Of a DNA stretch of 64,000 bases, positions 1-9,470 are shown in pieces (the stretch's first letter is position 1; each line of letters opens with the position of its first letter). The DNA lies in assembly GCF_000739615.1 (NCBI RefSeq), contig NZ_BATP01000030.1, forward strand, positions 124,001-188,000, read 5' to 3'. Both the position numbers and the translations under genes were made by a program. The notes beneath the pieces were generated by a model, which was not told where the DNA came from, ran no database searches, and was given only the letters and a program-made list of their open reading frames with translations. This DNA comes from Haloferula sp. BvORR071. Its GTDB lineage: Bacteria; Verrucomicrobiota; Verrucomicrobiia; Verrucomicrobiales; Akkermansiaceae.

Positions 1-2
1 GG

Positions 3-1346
3 AATGCTCAGGAGGGATTGCGGCTCGCAGGGGTGGGAACGACGGGGAATACCGTGAGAGGAAATTTCGCGGGCACGACGGCGAGCGGTACAGCGGCACT
101 GGGGAATGGCTTCGCCGGGATCACGCTGTTCCAAGGCGCGTCTAACAACCGGATCGAGGACAACGTGATGTCGGGCAATGGCTCGGTGGGCTTGGCGATC
201 CGCGATGCCGGCACGACAGCGAATCGCGTTTACCGGAACTTCATCGGGACGAATGCCGCAGGGACCGCAACGGTACCGAATGCATTTGCGGGGGTCGATC
301 TCTCTGGCGGGAGCAGCGGGAATTTTTTGGGCGAGGGGCCGGGCAGCGGGAATCTGATTTCCGGGAATGCCGTTTACGGGGCCTTCGTGGCCGATGCAGG
401 ACCGGGCGGGAATGCGATCCGTAACAACCGGATCGGGCCGGATGTGTATGGCGTGGCGGCGTTCACGAATCAATTCGATGCCATCGCGATCGGGGCTTCG
501 GCGAATGGCACAACGGTGGGCGGCAGTGAACCGGGAGCGGCGAACCTGATCCGGGGAAATGCCGGGCGTGGGATCGTGCTCTTCGAGACGGGTGCGACCG
601 GGAATAGCTTCCGGCGCAACTCGATCGGGGGAAATGGCTGGGATGGGATCGCGATGTACAACGGGGCGAATCACGGGATTGCCGCGCCGGTGATTTCAGC
701 GGCAGTGCTGGGGATCGGGACCACGGTCACGGGGAGCTTCACGGGTGCTCCGAATGCGAGCTATCGGATCGAGTACTTCGCCTCCGCCGCGGCGGGCACG
801 AATGGTGAGATGTTTCTCGGAGATAAGATGGTGAACACGAATGGCGGCGGAGCGACTGCGATCGACATCGTACTTCCCGCGAGCGTGCAGGCGGGGCGTT
901 TCGTTACCGTGACAGCAACGGCGATATCGAGTGGTGATACATCGGTGTTCTCGAATGCGGCGTTGGTGACGACGAGTGATAGCGACGGCGACGGGATGCC
1001 GGATGCGTATGAGGATTCGGTGGTGGGCTTGAACAAGACGAACGCGGCGGATGCGGCGGGGGATTTGGATGGAGATGGGATGAGCAATCTCCAGGAGTTC
1101 CGCACCGGGACGGATCCGCGCAATGCGAATAGCAGGCTGCTGCTGATGGCGGAGAAGTCGGCGGGAGGAGCTAGCTTGAAATTTCCGAGCGTGGCCGGGG
1201 TGATCTACCGGATCGAGGCAGCGGATGATTTGCCGGGCGTGTGGCAAATGGCCGCGGTGAATCTGTTAGGTAGCGGTGTGATGATGGAGCTGGAGCTCCC
1301 TTCTACGAGTCGGGTGCGGTTCTATCGCTTGGTGGCCGGGGAGTGA
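3..1346 (+). CDS. Secreted right-handed beta-helix protein, 5' end missing
   Basis: The frame is open to the left edge, so the N-terminus lies outside the window and the first TTG at 18 is not a credible start. About 230 residues carry irregular repeats of the type GNxIRNNxIG and GTNAAGTA, the Gly/Asn ladder of parallel beta-helix (NosD/pectate-lyase-like) exoproteins. Near the C-terminus two Asp-rich calcium loops (DSDGDGMPDAYED and DLDGDGMSNLQEF) form a thrombospondin type-3 hinge, followed by a roughly 60-residue beta domain that also ends the ThuA protein downstream. The product is most likely an extracellular or surface protein; substrate unknown. No RRRR-type PEP-CTERM tail is present. 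The fold is fairly sure; the function is not. Confidence 0.8.
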   Translation, partial: NAQEGLRLAGVGTTGNTVRGNFAGTTASGTAALGNGFAGITLFQGASNNRIEDNVMSGNGSVGLAIRDAGTTANRVYRNFIGTNAAGTATVPNAFAGVDLSGGSSGNFLGEGPGSGNLISGNAVYGAFVADAGPGGNAIRNNRIGPDVYGVAAFTNQFDAIAIGASANGTTVGGSEPGAANLIRGNAGRGIVLFETGATGNSFRRNSIGGNGWDGIAMYNGANHGIAAPVISAAVLGIGTTVTGSFTGAPNASYRIEYFASAAAGTNGEMFLGDKMVNTNGGGATAIDIVLPASVQAGRFVTVTATAISSGDTSVFSNAALVTTSDSDGDGMPDAYEDSVVGLNKTNAADAAGDLDGDGMSNLQEFRTGTDPRNANSRLLLMAEKSAGGASLKFPSVAGVIYRIEAADDLPGVWQMAAVNLLGSGVMMELELPSTSRVRFYRLVAGE

Positions 1347-1390
1347 TGCGAATCCAAGAAATCCCACTAGCATTCGGAATGCGGAAGAAA

Positions 1391-1460
1391 CCACGAATGA
1401 ACACGAATGAACACGAATGAACACGGATCAACACGGATCAACACGGATCAACACGAATGA
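1391..1460. repeat. 10-bp tandem repeat, seven units
   Basis: Seven contiguous 10-base units occur in two alternating forms: ACACGAATGA (units 1-3 and 7, the first beginning CC) and ACACGGATCA (units 4-6). The block order AAABBBA suggests slippage or block duplication rather than selection on a peptide. The inverted motif ATTCGTGCTCATTC lies about 35 bases downstream and could pair with the repeat. Confidence 0.9.
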
Positions 1461-1553
1461 AGATCCAGTTAAGGTAGTCTCCCCTGTCTTTTATTCGTGC
1501 TCATTCTTGGCTCCTTCTGCCTTTGGCGCAAGGTCACTTTGGATTGGATCGGG

Positions 1554-1701
1554 CTCCAGCGACTGGAGTTCATGGCGAACCTATGGTGACTCGATAGCCG
1601 CTGCGATCCCGACGGGATCGAGTATTTCTTCTTTCGGTTGACCGAGGGTGTCGGCTTTGCCTCAACCCCCGGCTACTGATGCTGTGATCCCTTCGGAATC
1701 A
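1554..1701. repeat. Cluster of short palindromes (REP-like)
   Basis: CTCCAG-CGA-CTGGAG lies at 1554-1568, CGATCCC-GAC-GGGATCG at 1604-1620, and an imperfect stem around CCTTCGG at 1685-1701. All have three- or four-base loops and sit between convergent genes, the usual setting of REP-type elements. Whether they recur elsewhere in the genome cannot be seen here. Confidence 0.5.
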
Positions 1702-1732
1702 GGAGAGAGCTGAGTCGCACGGCGGGAGTGCC

Positions 1733-2887
1733 TTAGTTGCCGGCCTTGGCCGGTGCATCCAGCCACTCCTCGTTGAAGCGGGCGAAGGCGATCATTTCGT
1801 AGGGCTTGGCTTGGCCTTTCTCGTAGACCATCGCGACTTTGCCCGGACCGGTGACGGCCATGTCCGAGTAAGCACTAGGACCCTCGTAGATCAGCTTGGG
1901 AGCAGCCCAGGTGGTTGCCTCATCCTTTGAAGACCAGATGGAGATCCCCGCGCGGGTATCGCCTTGGGGGCAGGTGAAGAGGATGCGATTCGCCGGGTCG
2001 CCTTGATCCGTGGCGCGGAGACGCTGGAGACAGCCCTGCACCACGGGGCAGGTGAAGTTCGGGGCATCGGTAAAGCCGCCATCGAGCCAAGTGCTGCCGC
2101 CGTCATTCGAGATCGCAGCGGCACGGGCATGGGGGCCGACATGGTCGCGGGCATTGAAGTAAACGCGGGAGCCTCCTCCGGGCGCGGGGCTCACGAGTTC
2201 GACGCAGGTGTTCTCATTCGGCGCGACGGTCTCACTCGTTTGCATTGTTGCGCCGAGCTGCCAAGTGGCACCGTGATCGTCCGAGTAAACAGCCTGCACG
2301 CCGAAGGGCCCCTTGTCCTTCCCGGGCGTGCCGATGCGATGGTCACAGGGAATGAGCAAGCGGCCGGCCTGGGCACCGCGCTTGAGCTGGATGCCGTGGA
2401 CCGGGCCGGTGGCGATCCAGCCCCAGCCCTCACGCTTCACCACAGGGGTGATGTCCTTGCGTGGTGACCATGTCAGCCCGTCATCGGTAGAGACGCTGTG
2501 GAAGGCCTCGGTGTTGTTGCGGCAGAAGAGCAGGTGGATATGGCCATTCGATTCATCGAGGACGGGCACCGGGTTGCCGATGGTGACCGGGGCGGTATCG
2601 CCCTCTTCCTGGATCACGGCCAGCGGTCCCCAAGTCTGACCACCATCAGTGGAACGGCGGAGGACGATGTCGATATCGCCGTGGTCAGTACCCGAGGATT
2701 TGCGGCCCTCGCAGAAGGCCAACAGGGTGCCGGAGGCGCTGCGTAGCAAGGTGGGGATGCGGTAAGTGTGATAGCCGTCGGCTCCCGCGGTGAAGAGCGG
2801 TGTTTCCGTGAACTCAGGCGCGGCGCTCACTGGAGAGGCAAGAAGACAAACTCCCAAGGCAAGGCGTGACGACAATGACCGCATCAT
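1733..2887 (-). CDS. Secreted exo-alpha-sialidase (GH33-like)
   Basis: The 384-residue product starts at a double ATG (MMRSLSS) followed by a hydrophobic signal peptide ending near SPVSAA; a longer open frame upstream has no such signal. The mature part begins with the YRIP motif of sialidases (the arginine binds the sialic acid carboxylate) and contains four Asp boxes of the form SxDxGxTW (STDGGQTW, STDDGLTW, SDDHGATW, SNDGGSTW) spaced as in a six-bladed propeller. An RxxG-type segment and a C-terminal YE (MVYEKG) fit the nucleophile region. It would release terminal sialic acids from host or environmental glycans. No NAN catabolic genes lie nearby, so other hexuronic substrates are possible. 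Transcribed alone, convergent with the upstream gene. Confidence 0.85.
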   Translation of the reverse strand: MMRSLSSRLALGVCLLASPVSAAPEFTETPLFTAGADGYHTYRIPTLLRSASGTLLAFCEGRKSSGTDHGDIDIVLRRSTDGGQTWGPLAVIQEEGDTAPVTIGNPVPVLDESNGHIHLLFCRNNTEAFHSVSTDDGLTWSPRKDITPVVKREGWGWIATGPVHGIQLKRGAQAGRLLIPCDHRIGTPGKDKGPFGVQAVYSDDHGATWQLGATMQTSETVAPNENTCVELVSPAPGGGSRVYFNARDHVGPHARAAAISNDGGSTWLDGGFTDAPNFTCPVVQGCLQRLRATDQGDPANRILFTCPQGDTRAGISIWSSKDEATTWAAPKLIYEGPSAYSDMAVTGPGKVAMVYEKGQAKPYEMIAFARFNEEWLDAPAKAGN

Positions 2888-3016
2888 AAGGACAGGGTGA
2901 AGGAGCCGGGGCGGAAGGAAACGGCGATCCCACGGTCGGTTTATCAGACCGGTTTCTCTGGTGCCTTTTTTCTTTTTGCTGCCAATCGGAAGATAGGTGG
3001 CTTGAATGCCGGGACC

Positions 3017-3379
3017 ATGAGCCTGACGACCAACCTGGTGACAATTCATCCCTACTTCAAGCTGCAGCCGGACAAGAAGTCCGAGGCGGAAGCCATCGTG
3101 AAGGACTTCATCGCGAGGACCGAGACCGAGTCGGCCTGCTTGTTCTACGAGTTCACGGTGAACGGCGACGTCGTCTTCTGCCGCGAGGGTTACGAGGGCG
3201 CGGCGGGCGTGCTGGCCCACCTTGAGAACGTCGGCGAACCGCTGGGCAAGATGCTGCAAATCAGCGAGCTGATCCGCCTTGAGTTCCACGGCCCGGCCGC
3301 GGAGATCGATTCCCTGCGCGGACCCTTGGGCCACCTCAATCCGGACTTCTACGTCCTGGAGGCCGCTGCGAAGCGTTAA
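3017..3379 (+). CDS. Putative quinol monooxygenase (ABM domain)
   Basis: A 120-residue cytosolic protein from ATG at 3017; codons further upstream in the frame overlap the divergent sialidase start and look non-coding. The pattern (beta strand VTIHPYFKL, helix EAEAIVKDFIARTETE, ACLFYEF, then REGYEGAAGVLAHLENVG) is that of the dimeric alpha/beta barrel of antibiotic biosynthesis monooxygenase / YgiN-like proteins, where a His in the L-x-H segment is typical. Length fits the family. The substrate is unknown, probably a quinone or other aromatic compound. Single gene, divergent from the sialidase. Confidence 0.7.
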   Translation: MSLTTNLVTIHPYFKLQPDKKSEAEAIVKDFIARTETESACLFYEFTVNGDVVFCREGYEGAAGVLAHLENVGEPLGKMLQISELIRLEFHGPAAEIDSLRGPLGHLNPDFYVLEAAAKR

Positions 3380-3511
3380 CTGCCGCGAAAGGTAGTTAGC
3401 AGAAGTTCAACTGAATGGGCTAGGCGGCGGGCTCGCTGCGTGCTTTGCTGAGGGGCTGGCTGTGCTCACTGGCACGCGGCACGAAGCGAATCCGGATCCC
3501 CCGCCGGCCCC

Positions 3512-6500
3512 ATGAAGTTCCCCCGCTTTCTGTCCATCGGACTGCTGGTGCTCGCCGCCTCCTCCACGGCACTGGCGGAGCGCAGCAAAGTGCTGATCAT
3601 CGAAGGTGCCAGCAATCACGACTGGCAGCACCGCAAGGAGATCCTGACGGCGATCATCTCGCGGGACGGCAGTTTTGATGTGACGGTGAATGTCACGCCG
3701 GGGGCAGCGAGCGATCCCGGCTGGGCGACATGGGCCCCGGATTTCGCGGCCTACGATGTGGTGCTGTCGGGATACAGCAATGGCGCGGGTGGCGAGCCGC
3801 GCTGGCCTGCGGCGGTGGAGAACGCCTTTCAGAATTACGTCAGCAGTGGCGGTGGTTTCGTCGCCTTCCACGAGGCCTGCGACTCCTTCGCCGGCTGGAC
3901 CGCCTACGGCGAGATGCTGGGGCTGCGCTGGAATCCCGCCAACAGCGGCACTGCCGTCGCGGTGAATGCGAACGAAAGCCTGCAGATGCTGCCGCCGGGG
4001 CAGGGCTCCTATACCAGCCACGGCGACCGGGTGAACGTGCTGGTGAAGCGTCTGGGCAATCACCCAATCCACTCCGGGCTACCGCCTTCATGGATGGCTG
4101 CCGATCTGGAGGTGTGGCGCTACCCGCGCGGGCCCGCCCAAAACCTAACAGTGCTGTCCTACGCCAAGGATCCCACCACGCAGCTTCAGTTCCCGGTAGA
4201 GTGGACCGTCAACTACGGCAGTGGCCGGGTCTATGCCTCAAGCTACGGCCACATCTGGACCGGCGACGCGCAGCCGATCGGGATGCGCTGCGCGGCGTTC
4301 CAGGAGAATCTGGTCCGGGCTCTGAAGTGGTGCGCGGGAATCAATCCACCCGTCACTGTGCCCTCGGACTTTCCCAGCAGCACGGCAGTATCGGTCCGCT
4401 CACATGTCGAGGGCCTGAGCGGCTTCGGCGGGCCGAAGCCGGTGGCGGCATTTTCCAACGGCGCGCTGCCGACGCTTTCGATCGTGCCGACGGGAATCGC
4501 AGTCACCGAGGCCTTCCCGGCGCTGGACTGGGATGCGCCGATCGATGCCAAGCCGTGGCCACAGGCGAGCGGCCAGCTGATGATCGCCGAGATGGATGGC
4601 CGCATCTACAAGGTGGCCGACAACGACGCCGCGACGACCAAGCAGCTGGTCCTGGATATCCGCGACCGGGTCTGGCACTACAATTGGGATAACGCCGACA
4701 ACGGCACCAAGCACGGCGGCGTGCTTTCCACGGTCTTCCACCCGCAGTTCGGTAAGGGGCTGAACAAGGACTTCCTCTACGTCTATTACACGTGCAACAC
4801 GAACGACGCTCCGAGCGCGAACCCGCCCTTCTACGACCGGCTCGCACGCTTCACCTGGAATGGCACGGCCTTCACGCCGGCCAGCGAGCAGCTCCTGATC
4901 CACCAGTATGACACGACCAAGGGCCACGAGGGCGGAGGGATGTGTTTCGGTGCAGACGGCTTCCTCTATCTCGCTTTTGGCGACGAGGGCACCGAGAGCG
5001 GGGATTCCACGCCGCACACGCAGAAGATCAACGACCGGCCACGCTCCGGCGTGTGGAGGATGGATGTGGACATGCAGGGCGGCAGCGTGAGCCATGCGAT
5101 CCGGCGGCAGCCGGCGGGGAGCGGATCCTTCACCCAGAACTACTACATTCCTAATAGCAATCCGTGGCAGGATGCGAGCGGCGGGACCTTGGAGGAGTTT
5201 TATGCGATCGGCCTGCGCGAACCCCACCGAATGAGCTTCGACCCGGCGACCGGGAGTTTCTGGATCGGCGACGTGGGCGCGAACAACCGCGAGGAAGTGG
5301 ACCTCATGGACGGCCCGGGTTTAAACTTCGAGTGGAACTACAAGGAGGGCAGCGCCGATGGCTTCCGGACCCAGCCGAGCCCGCTGATTGGCAGTTCGCG
5401 GCCACCGGTGTACGACTACCCGCACTCGATTGGGTCCTGCATCATCGGCGGGCAGGTTTATCGCGGCAGCGCCATGCCACAACTGGCAGGCAAATACCTC
5501 TACGGCGACAACGGCACGCAGCTGCTCTATGCGCTGCAATTCGACCCGGTGACGAAACAAACGGTCGGGGTCCAGCAATTCGGCCAAGGCCGGGCGGGCT
5601 ATCTCTTCAACGGCATAAGCTCCTTCGGCGTGGATTCGCAGGGCGAGCCGCTGCTGCTGCAACTGGCCGGTGCCAACACCGGAACGGCCCAAATCTCGCG
5701 GATCAAGCCGGCCGGTCCACCGAGCGGTGGGACTTGGGCTTACCCGCCCCTACTGTCGCAAACCGGCGTCTTCAGCAAGCTTCCCACACTCACCCCGGCG
5801 GCGGGCATGATCCCCTTCGACGTGAACATGCCGCTGTGGAGCGCGGGCATGCACAAGAAACGCTGGGTGATGATCCCGAACGACGGAGTGGCGAACACCC
5901 CGGCCGAGCAGATCAGTTACAGCGAGACCGGGGCCTGGCAACTGCCGGTGGGTAGCGTATTCGTGAAGCACTTCGCGCGGCCCGATACCGACGCGCCGCT
6001 CGAGACACGACTCCTGGTCCATGGCACGGACGGCTGGGGCGGGGTGACCTACAAGTGGCGGGTCGACGGCAGCGAGGCGGATCTGTTAGATCAAGGCGGA
6101 GAGGAATCGCTGACGGTGAATGGGCAGAGTTTCACCTACCTCTACCCCTCGCGGCAGCAGTGCAAGCTCTGCCACACCGGGCTGGCCGGGCCAGTGCTGG
6201 GCTTCCGCACGCGACAGCTCAACCGCGACTTCAGCTATCCGGGCGGCGGCACTGCGAACCAGATCGAATCGCTGAGCGTGACGGGCTTCCTCCCGCAATT
6301 GCTGACGAAGCAGATGCTGACCGGAGTGCTTTCTTCGGTGGAAGTGGACGATCCCGCGGCAAGCGATGAGGCATGGGCGCGATCTTACCTTGATAGCAAC
6401 TGCTCGCACTGCCACCAGCCCGGCGGCAGCTCGCGGGCTTTCTTCGATGCGCGGCTGACCACTCCCCTCACCTCGCAATCGATCATCTGCGGTCCGGTAA

Positions 6501-8179
6501 TCGACGGACTTGGCGCACCGGCACCGGCAGTGGTGAAGCCGGGGAGCTTTGAAAATTCGGTGATGCTGCTGCGGATGAACACGATCGACGCGTGCTGCTC
6601 CATGCCGCCGCTGGCCAAGGGCATCGTTGACAAAGTGGCAGTATCGCACCTCGCGGACTGGATTCTGGGGATGAGCGCGGACTCCTGCACCCGAACCCAG
6701 GGCTTCTACGGCGGCGGGGATCTCGGCATTCCCGGTCCCACCCCACCGGCCGCGCAGGGTCCCGACCTGTGGCACGCGAACATCGTGATCAACGAGGCTG
6801 CGACCTTCACGAACACGACTGGTGCGGAGCTGACATTGGCGATCGACCGCTTCCACTTCAACGCCGGGCGTACTGGCGATCCGCTGACGCCCTTCATCGT
6901 CAAGGTGAACGCCAACAACAATTTCACGGTCGTCGCGATCGGCAGTCCACGGACGAACTACCAGATCGGCAGCAACGACCTGCCTTTCATTGATGGAGCC
7001 TCGAAGCTGGTAGTGGCGCCGGGCCAGACGCTCGCGATCGGCTTCATGGACGCGAATCCGAACGGCTCGGGCGGCAGCGCGGCTGGAATCATCGATTGGG
7101 AGGACGGCGGTGCCGAGATCTGGCATGGTGGTGGAGCGGCAGATGCGGACGCGGGCTCGCTGACCCTCGGCCAAGCCCCCAACCCCGGCACCCAGCTCCA
7201 AACCACCCAGCACCGGAACTACCAATTTGCCATCAGCTATATCATTACGGGCTACGAAGTCGGGAATGGCCTGAAGATCCTAGCCGGGGCGGCACCCGAT
7301 GGCGCGAACTCAAACCTGGTGATCAACGAGACCGACACCTTCACCAACACCACCGGCCAGGCGATGACGGTCACGGTCGACGAATTCCGCTTCCACGCCG
7401 GGCGGGTGACAGATCCCGTGACGCCCTTCCTGGTGAAGGTGAATGCCGACAACAACTTCACAGTGCTGGCAGTGGGCACACCCCGGACGGGCTATTCCCT
7501 GGGGAACAATACCTTTCCCTTCTCCAGCGTGCCGACACGGGTGAGCTTGGCAGCAGGGGACAAGATGGCGGCCGGCTTCATCGACTCTCTCCCGGACGGC
7601 ACCGGTGGCACGGGAAAGGGCGTGGTGAATTTCACCGAGGGTGGGGACGAGATTTACTACAGCTACGACGTCACGAACGTGGGCAGCATCGTCACGGTCG
7701 GGAAGGCTCCGGTGCCAAAGGGCTACCAGCACACGGATTTCCACCGGAACTACTTCTTCTCCGTCTCGCTTGGCTTCGGCGGCAAGGAAGACGAGGACAG
7801 CGATGGCCTGCCGGACAGCTGGGAGCTGGCCTATGCGCCGACTGTCGGCGTCCTCTCCAGCGCGGCAGACAGCGATGGCGACGGCATGAGCAACGCGGAA
7901 GAGCGGGCCGCGGGAACAGACCCCACCGATCCCGGGAGCGTCTTGGTCGGGGTCGAGGTGGTGAAGGACACGGCCAGTGTGATCGCCTCCCTCAAGACGG
8001 TCCCCGGGCGCACTTATAAGATCGAGCTCTCGGCAGACCTCCAGACTTGGATCCCCAAGGGCAGCTTCAGGGCAGCGAGCTGGCCAGCGACGGTCACGCG
8101 GGTGACGGTGCCTTTGAGCGCCCTGCCGCCGGAGGCCGCAGCGAGCTGCTACGCACGTTTTTCACCAACCCATGACTAG
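3512..8179 (+). CDS. Secreted ThuA / PQQ-type sugar dehydrogenase / di-haem cytochrome fusion
   Basis: 1555 residues with a signal peptide (about 1-22). Residues about 27-275 form a ThuA-like domain (KVLIIEGASNHDW at its start). Residues about 340-735 match the glucose/sorbosone dehydrogenase beta-propeller, with GEGG-type loops and GLREPHRMSFDP. Residues about 750-1060 resemble the SO2930-type cytochrome module, with haem motifs CKLCH (Cys884/887, His888) and CSHCH (Cys964/967, His968). Two tandem copies of a roughly 178-residue beta domain follow (from about 1091 and 1269, each with NNFTV and TPFxVKVNA), then a thrombospondin type-3 loop and a terminal beta domain. A periplasmic or surface sugar oxidation enzyme passing electrons to its own haems is the likely role; PQQ dependence is inferred. 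A related fusion lies at 55778-60370. Confidence 0.85.
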   Translation: MKFPRFLSIGLLVLAASSTALAERSKVLIIEGASNHDWQHRKEILTAIISRDGSFDVTVNVTPGAASDPGWATWAPDFAAYDVVLSGYSNGAGGEPRWPAAVENAFQNYVSSGGGFVAFHEACDSFAGWTAYGEMLGLRWNPANSGTAVAVNANESLQMLPPGQGSYTSHGDRVNVLVKRLGNHPIHSGLPPSWMAADLEVWRYPRGPAQNLTVLSYAKDPTTQLQFPVEWTVNYGSGRVYASSYGHIWTGDAQPIGMRCAAFQENLVRALKWCAGINPPVTVPSDFPSSTAVSVRSHVEGLSGFGGPKPVAAFSNGALPTLSIVPTGIAVTEAFPALDWDAPIDAKPWPQASGQLMIAEMDGRIYKVADNDAATTKQLVLDIRDRVWHYNWDNADNGTKHGGVLSTVFHPQFGKGLNKDFLYVYYTCNTNDAPSANPPFYDRLARFTWNGTAFTPASEQLLIHQYDTTKGHEGGGMCFGADGFLYLAFGDEGTESGDSTPHTQKINDRPRSGVWRMDVDMQGGSVSHAIRRQPAGSGSFTQNYYIPNSNPWQDASGGTLEEFYAIGLREPHRMSFDPATGSFWIGDVGANNREEVDLMDGPGLNFEWNYKEGSADGFRTQPSPLIGSSRPPVYDYPHSIGSCIIGGQVYRGSAMPQLAGKYLYGDNGTQLLYALQFDPVTKQTVGVQQFGQGRAGYLFNGISSFGVDSQGEPLLLQLAGANTGTAQISRIKPAGPPSGGTWAYPPLLSQTGVFSKLPTLTPAAGMIPFDVNMPLWSAGMHKKRWVMIPNDGVANTPAEQISYSETGAWQLPVGSVFVKHFARPDTDAPLETRLLVHGTDGWGGVTYKWRVDGSEADLLDQGGEESLTVNGQSFTYLYPSRQQCKLCHTGLAGPVLGFRTRQLNRDFSYPGGGTANQIESLSVTGFLPQLLTKQMLTGVLSSVEVDDPAASDEAWARSYLDSNCSHCHQPGGSSRAFFDARLTTPLTSQSIICGPVIDGLGAPAPAVVKPGSFENSVMLLRMNTIDACCSMPPLAKGIVDKVAVSHLADWILGMSADSCTRTQGFYGGGDLGIPGPTPPAAQGPDLWHANIVINEAATFTNTTGAELTLAIDRFHFNAGRTGDPLTPFIVKVNANNNFTVVAIGSPRTNYQIGSNDLPFIDGASKLVVAPGQTLAIGFMDANPNGSGGSAAGIIDWEDGGAEIWHGGGAADADAGSLTLGQAPNPGTQLQTTQHRNYQFAISYIITGYEVGNGLKILAGAAPDGANSNLVINETDTFTNTTGQAMTVTVDEFRFHAGRVTDPVTPFLVKVNADNNFTVLAVGTPRTGYSLGNNTFPFSSVPTRVSLAAGDKMAAGFIDSLPDGTGGTGKGVVNFTEGGDEIYYSYDVTNVGSIVTVGKAPVPKGYQHTDFHRNYFFSVSLGFGGKEDEDSDGLPDSWELAYAPTVGVLSSAADSDGDGMSNAEERAAGTDPTDPGSVLVGVEVVKDTASVIASLKTVPGRTYKIELSADLQTWIPKGSFRAASWPATVTRVTVPLSALPPEAAASCYARFSPTHD

Positions 8180-8325
8180 GAGCAAAACGCGCTTTTCCTG
8201 AGGGTCGGCGGCTTCGGATTGGGGTTTGGGAAATCCAAAAACCGCGAAGCCAAGATCGCATCAAGGGGAGCGGCTGCGGCCGCTATTTTGCTTGCGAAGA
8301 TCTGGCGGTTGCATGTGCTGGGAGC

Positions 8326-9378
8326 ATGGCAACCGATCGTCGTGATTTCCTCCTCTCATTGTCTGCCGCTCTCGCCGCTGGCGTCAGTGGTAGTTTCGGC
8401 CAGTCCCAGGACCCGTCCACGGGCGCGGCCGTCGTCGGCCAAGGCAAGTATCAGTGGAAGGCCGTGCCGGGCTGGGGCGTGCTCGACAAGGATACCCCGG
8501 TGAAGGACTGCCACGCGATGATCCAGGTGAAGGACGGCCGGATCTTCCTGCTGACCAACGAGACGAAGAACAACGTCATCATCTACGACAAAGCCGGCAA
8601 ACTGCTCGGCAAGTGGGGCACGGAATTCCCCGGCGCCCACGGCTTCACGCTGGCGGAAGAAGACGGCAAGGAGATCTTCTACATCACCGACCACGACCGT
8701 CACCAGTTCTTCAAGACCACGCTCGACGGCAAGATCCTGCGGACCTGGGACTACCCGGAGAAGAGCGGCAAGTACGCGAACGCCGGCGAATTCAAGCCGA
8801 CCCACGTGGCGCTCGCGCCGGATGGCGGCTTCTTCGTGGTGGATGGCTACGGCAAGAGCTGGTGCCACCGCTACGATGCCAAGGGCGAATGGGTGAAGTG
8901 CTTCGGCGGCAATGACGGCGGTGGTGCCAACCTCAATTGCGCCCACGGTGCCTGGGTGGATACCCGCGACCCCAAGAAGCTGCTGTGGATCACCTCGCGC
9001 AGTGAATCGAAGCTCAAGCGCTACACTCTGGACGGCGAGCTGGTGGACATTCTGGAACTGACCGGCGCGCAGCCGAACTTCATCGTACCTTTCGGCGATC
9101 ACACGGTGATCCCCTGCCTGCGCGGCAATGCTGCCAAGAACGGCAAGGTGGGCGACAACGGCTTCCTCTGCGTGCTCGATCCGGAGCGCAAGGTGATCTC
9201 GAACCTGGCCGCACCCGCCCCGAACTACGCCGGCGAGAAGCTCGACGCGCTGGCGGCGGACACCAAGCTCTTCACCTTCCCGCACGGGATCCTGATCGAC
9301 GACGACCAGAGCATCTACGTGGCGCAGTGGAACTCCGGCCGGACCTATCCGATCAAGCTGGAGCGCGTGAAGGCCTGA
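8326..9378 (+). CDS. Tat-exported NHL-repeat beta-propeller protein
   Basis: 350 residues. The N-terminus TDRRDFLLSLSAALAAG is a twin-arginine signal (RRxFL), so the protein is exported folded. The mature chain is a series of NHL/six-bladed propeller repeats (GKLLGKWG, GFTLAEEDG, THVALAPDGGFFVVDGYG, WVKCFGG). Similar proteins are often labelled peptidyl-alpha-hydroxyglycine lyase-like, but the lyase zinc/calcium residues cannot be assigned with certainty here. Start ATG at 8326 directly precedes the Tat motif. It stands alone, 146 bases after the ThuA fusion and in the same direction. Function unknown; a periplasmic binding or lyase role is possible. Confidence 0.75.
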   Translation: MATDRRDFLLSLSAALAAGVSGSFGQSQDPSTGAAVVGQGKYQWKAVPGWGVLDKDTPVKDCHAMIQVKDGRIFLLTNETKNNVIIYDKAGKLLGKWGTEFPGAHGFTLAEEDGKEIFYITDHDRHQFFKTTLDGKILRTWDYPEKSGKYANAGEFKPTHVALAPDGGFFVVDGYGKSWCHRYDAKGEWVKCFGGNDGGGANLNCAHGAWVDTRDPKKLLWITSRSESKLKRYTLDGELVDILELTGAQPNFIVPFGDHTVIPCLRGNAAKNGKVGDNGFLCVLDPERKVISNLAAPAPNYAGEKLDALAADTKLFTFPHGILIDDDQSIYVAQWNSGRTYPIKLERVKA

Positions 9379-9470
9379 GCCCGAGCCGACTACGGTACTC
9401 GGAAGACCAGCAGACCGGATCCGCATCGGCGTTTGACCTACGCTGATGATTCAGGTATGTGTGGTTTCCC

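Larger units (their letters stand above)
1347..1732. other. Gene-free stretch with minisatellite and short palindromes
   Basis: These 386 bases separate the convergent ends of the beta-helix and sialidase genes. An open frame at 1417-1641 simply translates the 10-bp repeat and has no coding character. The stretch holds the 1391-1460 tandem repeat, a partial inverted copy of that repeat unit near 1492-1507, and three compact palindromes between 1554 and 1701. No convincing promoter or T-tailed terminator is visible. Confidence 0.7.

Noticed and set aside
1391-1460. CRISPR array
   Set aside because: Units are 10 bases and contiguous, without spacers, and no cas gene is present.
1417-1641. 74-codon frame beginning in the tandem repeat
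   Set aside because: The first third is only the translation of the 10-bp repeat and the rest lacks coding character.
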